DNA of 64,000 nt from positions 124,001 through 188,000 of the forward strand of contig NZ_JAFJSY010000008.1 in the NCBI RefSeq assembly GCF_019857225.1, written 5' to 3'. Under the pieces are notes generated by a model, which was not told the DNA's origin, searched no databases, and worked only from the letters and a program-made list of their open reading frames with translations. The number at the start of each line of letters is the position of its first letter. Positions within the stretch are counted from its first letter, which is position 1. The position numbers were made by a program, and so were the translations under genes. Origin of the DNA: Streptomyces plumbidurans (GTDB taxonomy: Bacteria; Actinomycetota; Actinomycetes; Streptomycetales; Streptomycetaceae). This document shows, in pieces, positions 18,396 through 26,560 of this stretch.

Positions 18396-18863
18396 TCACT
18401 TCTGGTGTGCACGCAAGGCGCTGAGAGCCCGGTCGGCGTGGGTGTTCATCCTCAGTTCGCTGCGGACGACCTCGAGGACGGTGCGGTCCTGTGCGATCAC
18501 GAAGGTGACCCGCTTGGTCGGCGCGAGGCTGAATCCGCGCTTCACGCCGAACCGTTCGCGGATCGTGCCGTCGATGTCGGACAGCAGCGGCATGCCGAGG
18601 TTGTGGCGGCCGGTGAACTCCTGCTGCTTCTCCACGGTGTCGCCGCTGATGCCCACGGGCCGGGCGCCGACGGCCGCGAACTCGGCGGCCAGGTCACGGA
18701 AGTGACAGGCCTCCGCGGTGCAGCCGGGGGTCAGCGCCGCGGGGTAGAAGAAGAGCACGACCGGTCCGTCGGCCAGCAGCTCGGACAGCTTGCGCGGGGT
18801 ACCGGTCTCGTCCGGCAGCTCGAAGTCGTCGAGCCGGTCACCGACGTTCACCTGCTCGCTCAT
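18396..18863 (-). CDS. Peroxiredoxin (BCP/AhpE-like)
   Basis: A 155-residue thiol peroxidase. The peroxidatic cysteine is in FFYPAALTPGCTAEACHFRD (the PGCT Cys), with a second Cys five residues later, as in atypical 2-Cys BCP proteins. VGISGDTVEKQQEF and PLLSDIDGTIRERFGV blocks follow. ATG 18863 overlaps the TGA of the upstream DoxX-like gene (ATGA), so the two are translationally coupled. Confidence 0.92.
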   Translation of the reverse strand: MSEQVNVGDRLDDFELPDETGTPRKLSELLADGPVVLFFYPAALTPGCTAEACHFRDLAAEFAAVGARPVGISGDTVEKQQEFTGRHNLGMPLLSDIDGTIRERFGVKRGFSLAPTKRVTFVIAQDRTVLEVVRSELRMNTHADRALSALRAHQK

Positions 18864-19240
18864 GCCCGGCCCTCCCCGTTCTTCGCGATGCTGCGGGCCC
18901 ACAGGACGAGGGGCAGCTGCAGCGGCAGCCGTCCCATGGCCACGGCCTTCTGGGACACGGGCCGGAGGCGCCAGTCGACCGCCATCTTGACGTTGGCGGG
19001 GAAGACCCCGACGAAGAAGGCGGCCGTCGCGAGGGCGGCGGCCTTGCGCGTGCGCGGCAGCGCGACCGCGGCGGCGAGGGCGAGTTCGGCGGCGCCGCTC
19101 GCGTAGGTCCATGTCCTGGGGTTGCCCGGCAGCGCGCCCGGGATGATCGCGTCGTACTGGCGTGGTGCGGCGAAGTGGGTGACACCCGCTGCGGCCAACA
19201 GGCCGGCGAGCAGCAGGGGCGAGCGTTCGGACCGTGACAC
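18860..19240 (-). CDS. DoxX-like small membrane protein
   Basis: A 126-residue protein with four hydrophobic segments of the DoxX/DoxD-like fold (PLLLAGLLAAAGVTHF, then LALAAAVALPRT, AAALATAAFFVGVF, LPLQLPLVLWA). The GTG at 19240 has GGAGGAGG five bases upstream. DoxX proteins form membrane redox complexes in mycobacteria with superoxide dismutase and thiosulfate sulfurtransferase; the coupling to a peroxiredoxin here fits a role in oxidant handling at the membrane, but that is inference. Confidence 0.82.
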   Translation of the reverse strand: MSRSERSPLLLAGLLAAAGVTHFAAPRQYDAIIPGALPGNPRTWTYASGAAELALAAAVALPRTRKAAALATAAFFVGVFPANVKMAVDWRLRPVSQKAVAMGRLPLQLPLVLWARSIAKNGEGRA

Positions 19241-19271
19241 GGTTCCTCCTCCGATGACCTGACGAGGGATG

Positions 19272-20063
19272 TTACCGGAGGGTAGAGGCAGCGGTGAGGC
19301 CGGTGTCCGCGCCATGCCAGGTCCGGCGATTGTGGGTGCCCGGCGTGTAGCCGAACGAGCGGCGGAAGACATCGATGAAGGCGCTGGCGGAGGCCCAGCC
19401 GCACCGGTGGGCGACGGTGGTGACGGGGATGTCGTCGGCCAGCATGCGCAGGGCGTGGTAGAGGCGGGACTGGGTGCGCCATTGCGGGAAGGTCATGCCG
19501 AACTCGTCTCGGAAGAGGCGGCTGAGGGTGCGTTCACCAGCGCCGGTCGCGGCGCCGAGGGCGGCAAGGGTGCGCTGCTCGGCCGGGTCCGCGTGCACGA
19601 TCGCGCAGACGGCGGCGAGGCGGGGGTCCGTGGGGGTGGGCAGCCGCATCGGCTGCTGGGGCGAGGCGCGCAGTTGGTCGCGCAGCACGGCGAGCAGTCG
19701 GCGGCGTTCGGGGGTGTCGTCGTCGGGGTCGCGGGTGTAGGCGAGGATCAGCTCGCGCAGCAGGGGGCTGACGGCGAGGACGGCGGGAGCGTCGAGACCG
19801 AGCGGGTTGTCGGCGGCGGGCAGGCCCACGAAGTGCAGTTCCAGCTGACCGTGGGCGCGGTGGGCGTGCACGGTGCCCGCGGGGACCCAGATGGCACGGG
19901 TGCCCGGCGCGAACCAGGTGCCCGCGTCCGTGGTCACGGCCACCATCCCGGAGCCGGCGTAGGCGATCTGGTGCTCGTCGTGCCGATGCGCGTCGATACG
20001 TTCGCCGGCGGCCAGGCTTCTGGCCCGGGTGGGCGCTTTCGGCGTGTGGCGGATGTTCGACAC
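19272..20063 (-). CDS. AraC-family regulator with cupin sensor
   Basis: A regulator of about 263 residues. The N-terminal half is an AraC-type cupin (AHRHDEHQIAYAGSGMVAV, WVPAGTVHAHRAHG). The C-terminal half has two helix-turn-helices (LAALGAATGAGERTLSRLF and VTTVAHRCGWASASAFIDVF) ending in GYTPGTHNRR. The start is uncertain: GTG 20063 leaves about 53 bases for divergent promoters with the MFS gene, while GTG 20096 would leave 20. Neither has a good ribosome site. Likely controls the divergent transporter. Confidence 0.87.
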   Translation of the reverse strand: MSNIRHTPKAPTRARSLAAGERIDAHRHDEHQIAYAGSGMVAVTTDAGTWFAPGTRAIWVPAGTVHAHRAHGQLELHFVGLPAADNPLGLDAPAVLAVSPLLRELILAYTRDPDDDTPERRRLLAVLRDQLRASPQQPMRLPTPTDPRLAAVCAIVHADPAEQRTLAALGAATGAGERTLSRLFRDEFGMTFPQWRTQSRLYHALRMLADDIPVTTVAHRCGWASASAFIDVFRRSFGYTPGTHNRRTWHGADTGLTAASTLR

Positions 20064-20116
20064 AAGCAGGCAGATTATCGGAAGCGGGCCAGACACCGGC
20101 CCGGGACGATCGCAAG

Positions 20117-21304
20117 GTGTCCCGTTCCCTCAACCGTCCCATCACCCTGCTGTCCCTCGGGCACGTCTGTGTCGACGTGTACCAGGGGGCGGTGGCCGCG
20201 CTCGTGCCGTACTTCGTCTCCGAGCGCGCCTACACCTATGCCGCGGCCTCGGGCATCGTGCTGGCCGCGTCCCTGCTCTCGTCGGTCGTACAGCCGCTGT
20301 TCGGGGTCCTCACCGACCGGTGGCCGATGCCGTGGCTGCTGCCGCTCGCCGCGCTGACCGGGGGCGCCGGTGTGGCCCTGAGCGGTGTGGGCGGTTCGTA
20401 CGCGCTGACGCTCGTGGCGGTCGCGGTGTCCGGAATCGGCGTCGCCGCCTACCATCCCGAGGCGGCCCGGGCGGCCCGAGCCGCCGCGGGTGGCAGCAAC
20501 ACGGCCATGAGCTGGTTCTCCCTCGGCGGCAACATCGGTTTCGCGCTCGCGCCGCCGCTCGTGGCCGCCGTCGTCGCCACCGGAGGCCTCGACGCCTCTC
20601 CCCTGCTGGTCGTCCCGGCCGCGGTGGGGGCTGCTCTGTGTGCGGCGGCGGTGCGTTCGCCGGGACGCCGCACCGCCGCCGCCCGCAGGGCCGTGGCCAC
20701 CGGCGTCGACGACTGGCCGTCGTTCCTGCGGCTGTCGGGTGCGATCGTGTGCCGCTCGGTCGTCTTCGTCGGCCTGAGCGCCTTCGTCTCGCTCTACGTC
20801 CGGCAGCGCACCGGCGGAGGCGAGGCGGCGGGCACGACAGCGCTGTTCGTGCTGTACGCGGGCGGTGCGCTGGGCACGCTGGCCGGTGGCCGGCTCGCCG
20901 ACCGGTACGGGCGGCTCACGGTGGTCCGCCGGTCGTACGCGCTGACCGTGCCCGCCGTCGCCGGCGTGGTCCTCGTACCCGGCCCGGCGGTCTATCTCTT
21001 CGTCGCGCTCACCTCGGCAGGCCTGTACGTCCCCTTCGCCCTCCACATCACCCTCGGCCAGGACTTCCTGCCGCGGCGACTCGGCACCGCGAGCGGGGTC
21101 ACCCTGGGCCTCGCGGTGAGCGCGGGCGGGCTCGCGGCCCCCGTCCTCGGCTCTTTGGCCGACGCCACCTCCCTGCACACCGCCCTGCTCCCTCTGATCG
21201 CGCTGCCCGCCGTGGGCCGGTTGCTGCTGTGCGGCCTGCGCGAGCCCGCTTCCGCGATCGAGAAGCCGCCCGTGCACCGGCACCCCCGTACGACATCGGC
21301 GTGA
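20117..21304 (+). CDS. MFS transporter, fosmidomycin-resistance (Fsr)-like
   Basis: A 12-segment major facilitator of 395 residues. LLSLGHVCVDVYQGAVAALVP at the N-terminus (GHVCVDVYQGA) and the AYHPEAARAAR and NIGFALAPP blocks match Fsr-type efflux proteins, where the HxxxD and YHPE motifs are characteristic. It diverges from an AraC regulator, a usual arrangement for efflux pumps. The GTG start has no clear ribosome site. Substrate unproven. Confidence 0.88.
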   Translation: MSRSLNRPITLLSLGHVCVDVYQGAVAALVPYFVSERAYTYAAASGIVLAASLLSSVVQPLFGVLTDRWPMPWLLPLAALTGGAGVALSGVGGSYALTLVAVAVSGIGVAAYHPEAARAARAAAGGSNTAMSWFSLGGNIGFALAPPLVAAVVATGGLDASPLLVVPAAVGAALCAAAVRSPGRRTAAARRAVATGVDDWPSFLRLSGAIVCRSVVFVGLSAFVSLYVRQRTGGGEAAGTTALFVLYAGGALGTLAGGRLADRYGRLTVVRRSYALTVPAVAGVVLVPGPAVYLFVALTSAGLYVPFALHITLGQDFLPRRLGTASGVTLGLAVSAGGLAAPVLGSLADATSLHTALLPLIALPAVGRLLLCGLREPASAIEKPPVHRHPRTTSA

Positions 21305-21316
21305 GGCGGCACAGGG

Positions 21317-21865
21317 TCAGGGGTTACCGGCCCGTGCGACCGGCTGCTCCTCCGTGTCCTCGTCGACGGTGTAGGACAGGAAGTCGTCGACCATGCGGTG
21401 GAACAGGGTGGCCAGCTGCCGAAGCTCCTCCGGTGTCCATGAGGACAGCGCGAGTTGCATACCTCGGGCACCCACCTGCCGGACCCGTTCGATGGCCTGC
21501 TGGCCGGCCTCGGTCAGCTGAATGCGCTGGGCCCGGCGGTCGGCGGGGTCGGGGACGCGGGTGACATAGCCGGACCGCTGCAACTGCTGCACGGTGCGGG
21601 TGACATGGGACGCCTCCACACCCAGCCGGTTGGCCAGCTCCCCCGGACGCAGCGGATCCGCATCGGCCACCTGCCGCAGCAGCGCCACAGCCGCGCGGTC
21701 CAGCGGCACTCCGGCCAGCGCCATCAGCCGCTCGTGCTGCCGTGCGCGCGTGCTGAGGTACGTGACGCGGGTGAGCGCCCGCTCGATCTCGATGATCTCG
21801 TCCGAGGCGGGAGGGGCGGGCCGTTCGGGGGGTGCGGGGAGTTCGGGGAGCGGCGGTGTGGGCAT
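21317..21865 (-). CDS. MarR-family regulator
   Basis: A winged-helix repressor of about 182 residues. The recognition region is RPGELANRLGVEASHVTRTVQQL followed by the wing VPDPADRRAQRIQLTEAG, both typical. The N-terminus has a Pro/Glu-rich segment before the dimerisation helix. ATG 21865 and GTG 21874 are both possible; neither has a strong ribosome site. It converges with the MFS gene 12 bases away. It is followed upstream by a short palindrome that may be its operator. Confidence 0.9.
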   Translation of the reverse strand: MPTPPLPELPAPPERPAPPASDEIIEIERALTRVTYLSTRARQHERLMALAGVPLDRAAVALLRQVADADPLRPGELANRLGVEASHVTRTVQQLQRSGYVTRVPDPADRRAQRIQLTEAGQQAIERVRQVGARGMQLALSSWTPEELRQLATLFHRMVDDFLSYTVDEDTEEQPVARAGNP

Positions 21866-21884
21866 GCGATTCACTTTAGCAGCT

Positions 21885-21896
21885 AGTTGCGTAACT
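21885..21896. promoter_or_regulatory. Possible MarR operator palindrome
   Basis: AGTTGCGTAACT (AGTT-N4-AACT) lies 19 bases before the MarR ATG within the only AT-rich part of this intergenic region. It is a candidate autoregulatory site by position only. Confidence 0.4.
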
Positions 21897-21973
21897 CAAG
21901 TAAATCACCGCGACGGTACGGGTCCCGGCCAGCCGGTACGGTTCCGGCTGACCAAGACCGGTGCAGTGCCGGT

Positions 21974-22642
21974 CTATTCGGGCCGACCGGTGGAGGTCCC
22001 GGTCGTCACAGGTGCCAGCCACAGACCGACGACCGCGTCCGCCAGACCGGTGGCGGCGTCGTCCCAGTTGGAGCGTGGTGTGGCGCGGTTCTCGGCGATG
22101 GCACGCTCCCGTTCGGCGGGCATGTGCACGATCAGGTGACGGACCATCTCGCCGCGTTCCGCGCGGACATCGGCGGGCAGATCGGGCAGACACCGGTTGA
22201 GCCCGTCGATGCACTGCTGCAGTGACGGCGAGGCGAAGGACTCCTCGACCAGGATCTGGTGGAGCGCCGGGTCGGTCATCAACTGTGCGCAGAACCGTGC
22301 GAACCACGTGGGACCACGCAGCGTCCCGAGATGCTCGGGCAACGGGCGAACCAGGCAGTCCACCCAGTCCCGTACGTCGGTGAAGTCACCGATCCGGGTC
22401 AGCAGCCGGCTCCGGATCTGCTCCGTGTGCCCCGCGTGCCGGCGAACGATCGCACGGACCAGGTCGGCCTTGGTGCCGAAGTGATAGCCGACCACGGTGT
22501 TGTTGCCCTGGCCGGCGGCCTCGGCGACCTGACGGTTGGACACCGCGTTGACGCCGCGCTCGGCGAACAGCCGCTCGGCCGCGGTCAGGATCAGCTCCCG
22601 GGTCGCCCCCGCCCGCTCCGCCCGTACCGTCCTGCCGGCCAT
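21974..22642 (-). CDS. TetR-family regulator
   Basis: A repressor of about 222 residues. The HTH is ILTAAERLFAERGVNAVSNRQVAEAAGQGNN followed by YHFGTKADLVRAIVRRH (in pieces: NAVSNRQVAEAAG, YHFGTKADLV). The ligand domain is not diagnostic. ATG 22642 is preceded only by a weak GGTG, and GTG 22651 is an alternative. No divergent structural gene is present; it stands between the MarR gene and a 493-base gap, so its target is unclear. Confidence 0.9.
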   Translation of the reverse strand: MAGRTVRAERAGATRELILTAAERLFAERGVNAVSNRQVAEAAGQGNNTVVGYHFGTKADLVRAIVRRHAGHTEQIRSRLLTRIGDFTDVRDWVDCLVRPLPEHLGTLRGPTWFARFCAQLMTDPALHQILVEESFASPSLQQCIDGLNRCLPDLPADVRAERGEMVRHLIVHMPAERERAIAENRATPRSNWDDAATGLADAVVGLWLAPVTTGTSTGRPE

Positions 22643-23135
22643 GCTCACCACCGCACCGGGACTTCACTCAGCCCTGCGACGGCCAGCCCCTCGGACCGTC
22701 GCGGGTCCGCCGACGGTACGGCGGGCTCCAGTGACGAAAGCCTACGCAACAGCACGTCGGGAGCGGTCTGCGGCTTGGCGTGGGCCCGGCTCGACTACGG
22801 TCGAGCGGCTTGCGTGACGTCTCGTGCGGCCACTTGCCCGGCACCGGACGGGGGGCAGTTCGCAGAGGCAACCGCACTCCGGTCGGACCAGCTGCCGCCC
22901 GTCGCCGACGAGGAGGCTCACTCACCCGCAAGGCCCCGCCCCAATCGGCCCGCGGCCGAGCTGGTCGAACGGCCGTCCAGCCCCGCCTGACCTCGCACCT
23001 TCCCCGCAGAAGGGCACTCACTCGGCCACGGAACAGAGCCTCTCCCGCCCGACGTTCCCGTCGATCATCGCTCACCATGGTTTCCAGGACGGGAATCCCG
23101 AGACGAGAAGACCTGAGACGAGAAGAACGGACACC
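22643..23135. other. 493-base gap, no convincing gene
   Basis: I find no coding sequence with normal Streptomyces codon use or family similarity. It contains a short hairpin (GCTCGAC 22789-22795, loop TACG, GTCGAGC 22800-22806) and, just before the response regulator, an 11-base direct repeat GAGACGAGAAG at 23100-23110 and 23115-23125 that may be a regulator or ribosome-loading region. Confidence 0.6.
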
Positions 23136-23819
23136 ATGACCATCCGCGTGCTGCTCGCCGACGACCAGGCCCTCGTGCGGGCCGCCCTGCGGATTTTGCT
23201 CGACTCCTGCGACGACATGGAACTGGTCGCCGAGGCCACCTGCGGCGGCGAGGCCGTCGCCCTCGCGCGCGTGCAGCGCCCCGACGTCGTCCTGATGGAC
23301 ATCCGGGTGCCCGGCACCGACGGCGTGGTCGCCACGTCCGAGATCTGCGCCGACCCGGCCGTACCGGACACGCGCGTACTGATCCTCACCACGCGCGAGA
23401 TCGACGCGCGCGTCGCCGACGCACTGCGGTCCGGTGCGAGCGGATTCCTGGGCAAGGACGTGACGGCGGACGTACTGCTCGACGGTATCCGGACCGTGGC
23501 CTCGGGTGACTCACTGCTCTCCCCGCTCGCCACGCGCGCGCTGATCAACCGGTTCCTGGTCGTACCGGCCGCTGACGCACCACTGATCACGTCCGAGGAC
23601 CTCGCGGCATTCACGGACCGCGACCGCGAGGTGGTCCTCCGGGTCGCGGAGGGCCGCTCCAACGCGGAGATCGCCGACCGGCTCGACGTCAGCCCGGACT
23701 CCGTACGCACACAGGTCCGCCGAGTGATGGCACAGCTGGGCGTCCGCGACCGCGCCCAACTCGCCGTCCTCGCCCACCAGTCGGGTCTTGTACGGACACA
23801 AGCGCCCGCGAGCTGCTGA
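23136..23819 (+). CDS. Orphan NarL/LuxR-family response regulator
   Basis: A 227-residue regulator. Receiver: Asp9-Asp10, phospho-acceptor Asp55 (VVLMDIRVPG), Lys107 (FLGKDV). A LuxR-type HTH at the C-terminus carries the usual LTDRDREVVLRVAEGRSNAEIA pattern (here FTDREREVV-like, then SNAEIADRLDVSPDSVRTQV). No histidine kinase gene is next to it, so it is an orphan or partners a kinase elsewhere. The ATG has only a weak AGAACGG upstream. Confidence 0.92.
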   Translation: MTIRVLLADDQALVRAALRILLDSCDDMELVAEATCGGEAVALARVQRPDVVLMDIRVPGTDGVVATSEICADPAVPDTRVLILTTREIDARVADALRSGASGFLGKDVTADVLLDGIRTVASGDSLLSPLATRALINRFLVVPAADAPLITSEDLAAFTDRDREVVLRVAEGRSNAEIADRLDVSPDSVRTQVRRVMAQLGVRDRAQLAVLAHQSGLVRTQAPASC

Positions 23820-23858
23820 CGGCTCACCGCGGACCGCCAGCCGCCGCCCGCCACCCGC

Positions 23859-24551
23859 TCAGTCCGCGGACAACTTGTCCAACCACTGCTCCAGCAGCGC
23901 CGACTCCGCCGGTGTGAATCTCGGGGCCTGCTCGGCCCGCAGACGGGCGGCGAGCGTCGCGGCGGCCACCGGGACGTCGCTGCCGCGCTCGCTCGGCTTC
24001 GCGGTGCCGGTCGGACGGGTCAACGAGTCCAGCACGGCGTCGCGCAGCCGCTCGGAGAACTGCGGGTCCGGGTACTGCTCCGGCCTGGTCAGCATCGACA
24101 GGGCCGCTCCGACATTGGCGGACATGATCATCTGCGTCGCGAGGGCCGGTGCAACGGTCAGCCGTCCCGCGGCGGCGCAACGTTCAAGGATCCCGTGCAG
24201 CAGTGCGTGTGCCTCCTGGGCCGCCGCGGGCGGGGCCGTCAGCTCGGGCGAGTACATCAGGCGGTAGTGATTGGGGTGCTCCAGCGCGAAGCGCATGTGG
24301 TTGTCCCAGCCGCTTTTTAGGTCGGCGACGGGATCGTCGCTGGGCCTGGCCGCCCGCTTGGACGCGAGGTACTCCTCGAAGCCCCGGTCGACCACGGCCG
24401 CCAGCAACCCGGCCTTGTCACCAAAGAGGCGGTAGAGCATCGGCGCGCCCACCCCTGCCGCCTCGCACACCGCGCGCGTCGAGACATCCGCGGCCGACGC
24501 CTCGGCCAGCAGTTTGGTGGCCGCATCCAGGATCTTTTCCGTCGCATCCAT
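23859..24551 (-). CDS. TetR-family regulator of the adjacent SDR genes
   Basis: A repressor of about 230 residues. HTH: STRAVCEAAGVGAPMLYRLF followed by GDKAGLLAAVVDRGF, typical. It diverges from an SDR gene pair, and the 117 bases between them hold several TACGAA/TTCGTA half sites. ATG 24551 is chosen; a longer start at 24569 would lie inside the operator. Autoregulation and repression of the SDR pair are likely. Confidence 0.9.
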   Translation of the reverse strand: MDATEKILDAATKLLAEASAADVSTRAVCEAAGVGAPMLYRLFGDKAGLLAAVVDRGFEEYLASKRAARPSDDPVADLKSGWDNHMRFALEHPNHYRLMYSPELTAPPAAAQEAHALLHGILERCAAAGRLTVAPALATQMIMSANVGAALSMLTRPEQYPDPQFSERLRDAVLDSLTRPTGTAKPSERGSDVPVAAATLAARLRAEQAPRFTPAESALLEQWLDKLSAD

Positions 24552-24568
24552 GGGTTCACGGTACGCCA

Positions 24569-24631
24569 TTCGTAGCAGCGATACGAACAGGGTGTACCAG
24601 CGCTACGAATCCGTGTTATCGTCGATACGAA
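24569..24631. promoter_or_regulatory. TetR operator cluster between divergent TetR and SDR genes
   Basis: TTCGTA-N7-TACGAA at 24569-24587 is a perfect 6-bp palindrome. TACGAA recurs at 24604-24609 and 24626-24631, the last joined to a TATCG-T-CGATA palindrome at 24617-24627. The spacing and the AT content, against a G+C-rich background, suggest at least two dimer sites covering both promoters. Confidence 0.75.
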
Positions 24632-24667
24632 GACGCCGTAGCAACGCTAACAGCGAAGGAAGCAACC

Positions 24668-25417
24668 ATGCCCACGCAGCCCCACACCAACCAGCGCGTC
24701 GCGATCGTGACGGGCGGATCACGAGGCATCGGCCGGCAGGTCGCCCAGCGGCTCGCCGCCGACGGAGCCGCCGTCGTCATCGGGTACGCCGGCAACAAGG
24801 ACGCGGCCGACGAGGCCGTCGCCGCCATCGAGAAGGCGGGCGGCACCGCGCTCGCCGTCCGCGCGGACGTCGGCGACGAGACCGAGATCGCCGCCCTCTT
24901 CGACCGGGCGGAGGCGACGTACGGCGGCGTGGACGCAGTGGTGCACGCGGCCGGGCGGATGCCCCTGTCCCCCGTCGCGGAGCTCGACCTCGGCGAGCTC
25001 GACTCCCTTTACCGCACCAACATCCGCGGCACGTTCGTCGTCGACCAGCAGGCCGCTCGCCGGCTGCGCTCCGGCGGAGCCCTCGTCAACTTCTCGAGCT
25101 CGGTGGTCGGCCTCGCCTTCCCCGGCTACGGCGCCTACGCCGCGAGCAAGGGGGCCGTCGAGGCCCTGACCCTGATCCTCGCGCGGGAACTGCGCGGCCG
25201 GGACGTGACCGTGAACGCCGTCGCGCCCGGCCCCACGGCGACCTCCCTCTTCCTCGACGGCAAGGACGAGGAGACCGTCGCGCGCCTTGCCGCACAGCCA
25301 CCGCTGGAGCGCCTGGGGACGCCGGAGGACATAGCCAACGTCGTGGCCTTCCTGACCGGCCCCGAGGGCCACTGGGTCAACGGCCAGGTCCTGCGGGCCA
25401 ACGGCGGCATCATCTGA
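24668..25417 (+). CDS. SDR-family oxidoreductase (FabG-like)
   Basis: A classical short-chain dehydrogenase of 249 residues. NAD(P) motif TGGSRGIG, structural HAAG, and catalytic Ser (NFSSS) with Tyr-x3-Lys (YAASKGAVEAL) are all present, as is the PGPTAT loop. ATG 24668 has GAAGGAAG upstream. It is first of a probable two-gene operon under the divergent TetR regulator. Physiological substrate unknown. Confidence 0.93.
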   Translation: MPTQPHTNQRVAIVTGGSRGIGRQVAQRLAADGAAVVIGYAGNKDAADEAVAAIEKAGGTALAVRADVGDETEIAALFDRAEATYGGVDAVVHAAGRMPLSPVAELDLGELDSLYRTNIRGTFVVDQQAARRLRSGGALVNFSSSVVGLAFPGYGAYAASKGAVEALTLILARELRGRDVTVNAVAPGPTATSLFLDGKDEETVARLAAQPPLERLGTPEDIANVVAFLTGPEGHWVNGQVLRANGGII

Positions 25418-25462
25418 CGGCGCGCGATCTGACGCCGCGCGCCGCCTCGGAACACCTCCAAA

Positions 25463-25569
25463 ACACCGGACCCTCCCGAACACCGGACTCCTTCGGGACA
25501 CCGGACTCCTTCGGGACACCGGACCCCTTCGGGACACCGGACACCACCGGGACACCGGACCCTTTCGGG
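25463..25569. repeat. 18-bp tandem repeat, six copies
   Basis: The unit ACACCGGACYCCTTCGGG occurs at 25480, 25498, 25516, 25534 and 25552, preceded by a 17-base diverged copy at 25463. It fills the spacer between the two SDR genes. On the + strand it reads as repeated TPDSFG in frame with the second SDR with no intervening stop. Confidence 0.95.
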
Positions 25570-25587
25570 CCATCGAGAGGAACAGCC

Positions 25588-26490
25588 ATGAACGACAGCA
25601 AGGTCATTCTCGTCACCGGCGCCTCCAGCGGCTTCGGCGCCCTCACCGTCCGTGCGCTCGCCGAGCGCGGCCACACGGTCTACGCGGGCATGCGCGCCCT
25701 CGGCACACGCAACGCCCGTGCGGCAGCCGACCTCGCCGCACACGCGGACGAGCACGGAGTCGATCTGCGGGCCGTCGAGCTGGACGTCACCCGGCAGGAC
25801 AGCGCGGACGCAGCGGTCGCCCGCGTGGTGGACGAACAGGGACGCCTCGACGTGCTGGTGCACAACGCCGGGCACATGGTGCTCGGCCCGGCCGAGGCCT
25901 TCACCCCCGAGCAGCTTGCGGACGTCTACGACACCAACGTGCTCGGCACCCAACGCGTCAACCGGGCGGCCCTGCCCCAGCTGCGAAGTCAAGGCCAGGG
26001 GCATCTCGTGTGGATCGGCTCCTCCAGCACGCGCGGAGGGACCCCGCCCTTCCTCGCCCCGTACTTCGCGGCGAAGGCCGCCATGGACGCCCTCGCGGTG
26101 AGCTATGCCGCCGAGCTCATACGGTTCGGGATCGACACCTCGATCGTCGTGCCGGGCGCCTTCACCTCGGGCACGAACCACTTCGCCCACGCCGGGACAC
26201 CGGCCGACACCGACCGTGCCGCGGCCTACGACGCGCGGTACAAGGCGCTGATGGCCGATGTGAACGAGCGGCTGGCAGGCTTGATACCACCGGACGCCGA
26301 CGTCTCCGCGGTGGCGGACGCCGTCGTCAGGTCCGTCGAACTGCCGCACGGCAAGCGGCCGTTCCGGGTCCATGTGGACCCGAGCCAGGACGGCAGCGAG
26401 GTGGTGTCCGCGGTGGCCGACCGGATCCGGGTGGAGTTCTTCCGCCGAGTGGGGCTAGACGACCTGCTGATGCCGGCGGCCAGCCTGTAG
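25588..26490 (+). CDS. SDR-family oxidoreductase
   Basis: A second short-chain dehydrogenase, 300 residues, longer than the first at the C-terminus. Motifs: TGASSGFG, HNAG, catalytic Ser (IGSSS) and PYFAAKAAMDAL with the Tyr-x3-Lys pair. ATG 25588 has GAGAGGAAC upstream; the open frame extends upstream through the TPDSFG repeat, but the ribosome site supports the listed start. Probably co-transcribed with the FabG-like gene and controlled by the TetR regulator. Confidence 0.92.
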   Translation: MNDSKVILVTGASSGFGALTVRALAERGHTVYAGMRALGTRNARAAADLAAHADEHGVDLRAVELDVTRQDSADAAVARVVDEQGRLDVLVHNAGHMVLGPAEAFTPEQLADVYDTNVLGTQRVNRAALPQLRSQGQGHLVWIGSSSTRGGTPPFLAPYFAAKAAMDALAVSYAAELIRFGIDTSIVVPGAFTSGTNHFAHAGTPADTDRAAAYDARYKALMADVNERLAGLIPPDADVSAVADAVVRSVELPHGKRPFRVHVDPSQDGSEVVSAVADRIRVEFFRRVGLDDLLMPAASL

Positions 26491-26560
26491 GCAGCGCCGT
26501 TCAGGGGAAACCGACGGCCGGGGCGAATGGCGGGGGGCCACGGCGTCGACATCTCACCCC

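Noticed and set aside
22668..23078. A gene on the minus strand in the gap before the LuxR regulator
   Set aside because: Its translation is Arg/Pro-rich without a domain, it has no ribosome site, and it looks like non-coding high-G+C DNA.
25463..25569. CRISPR array
   Set aside because: The 18-bp copies are directly joined with no spacers and no cas genes are near.
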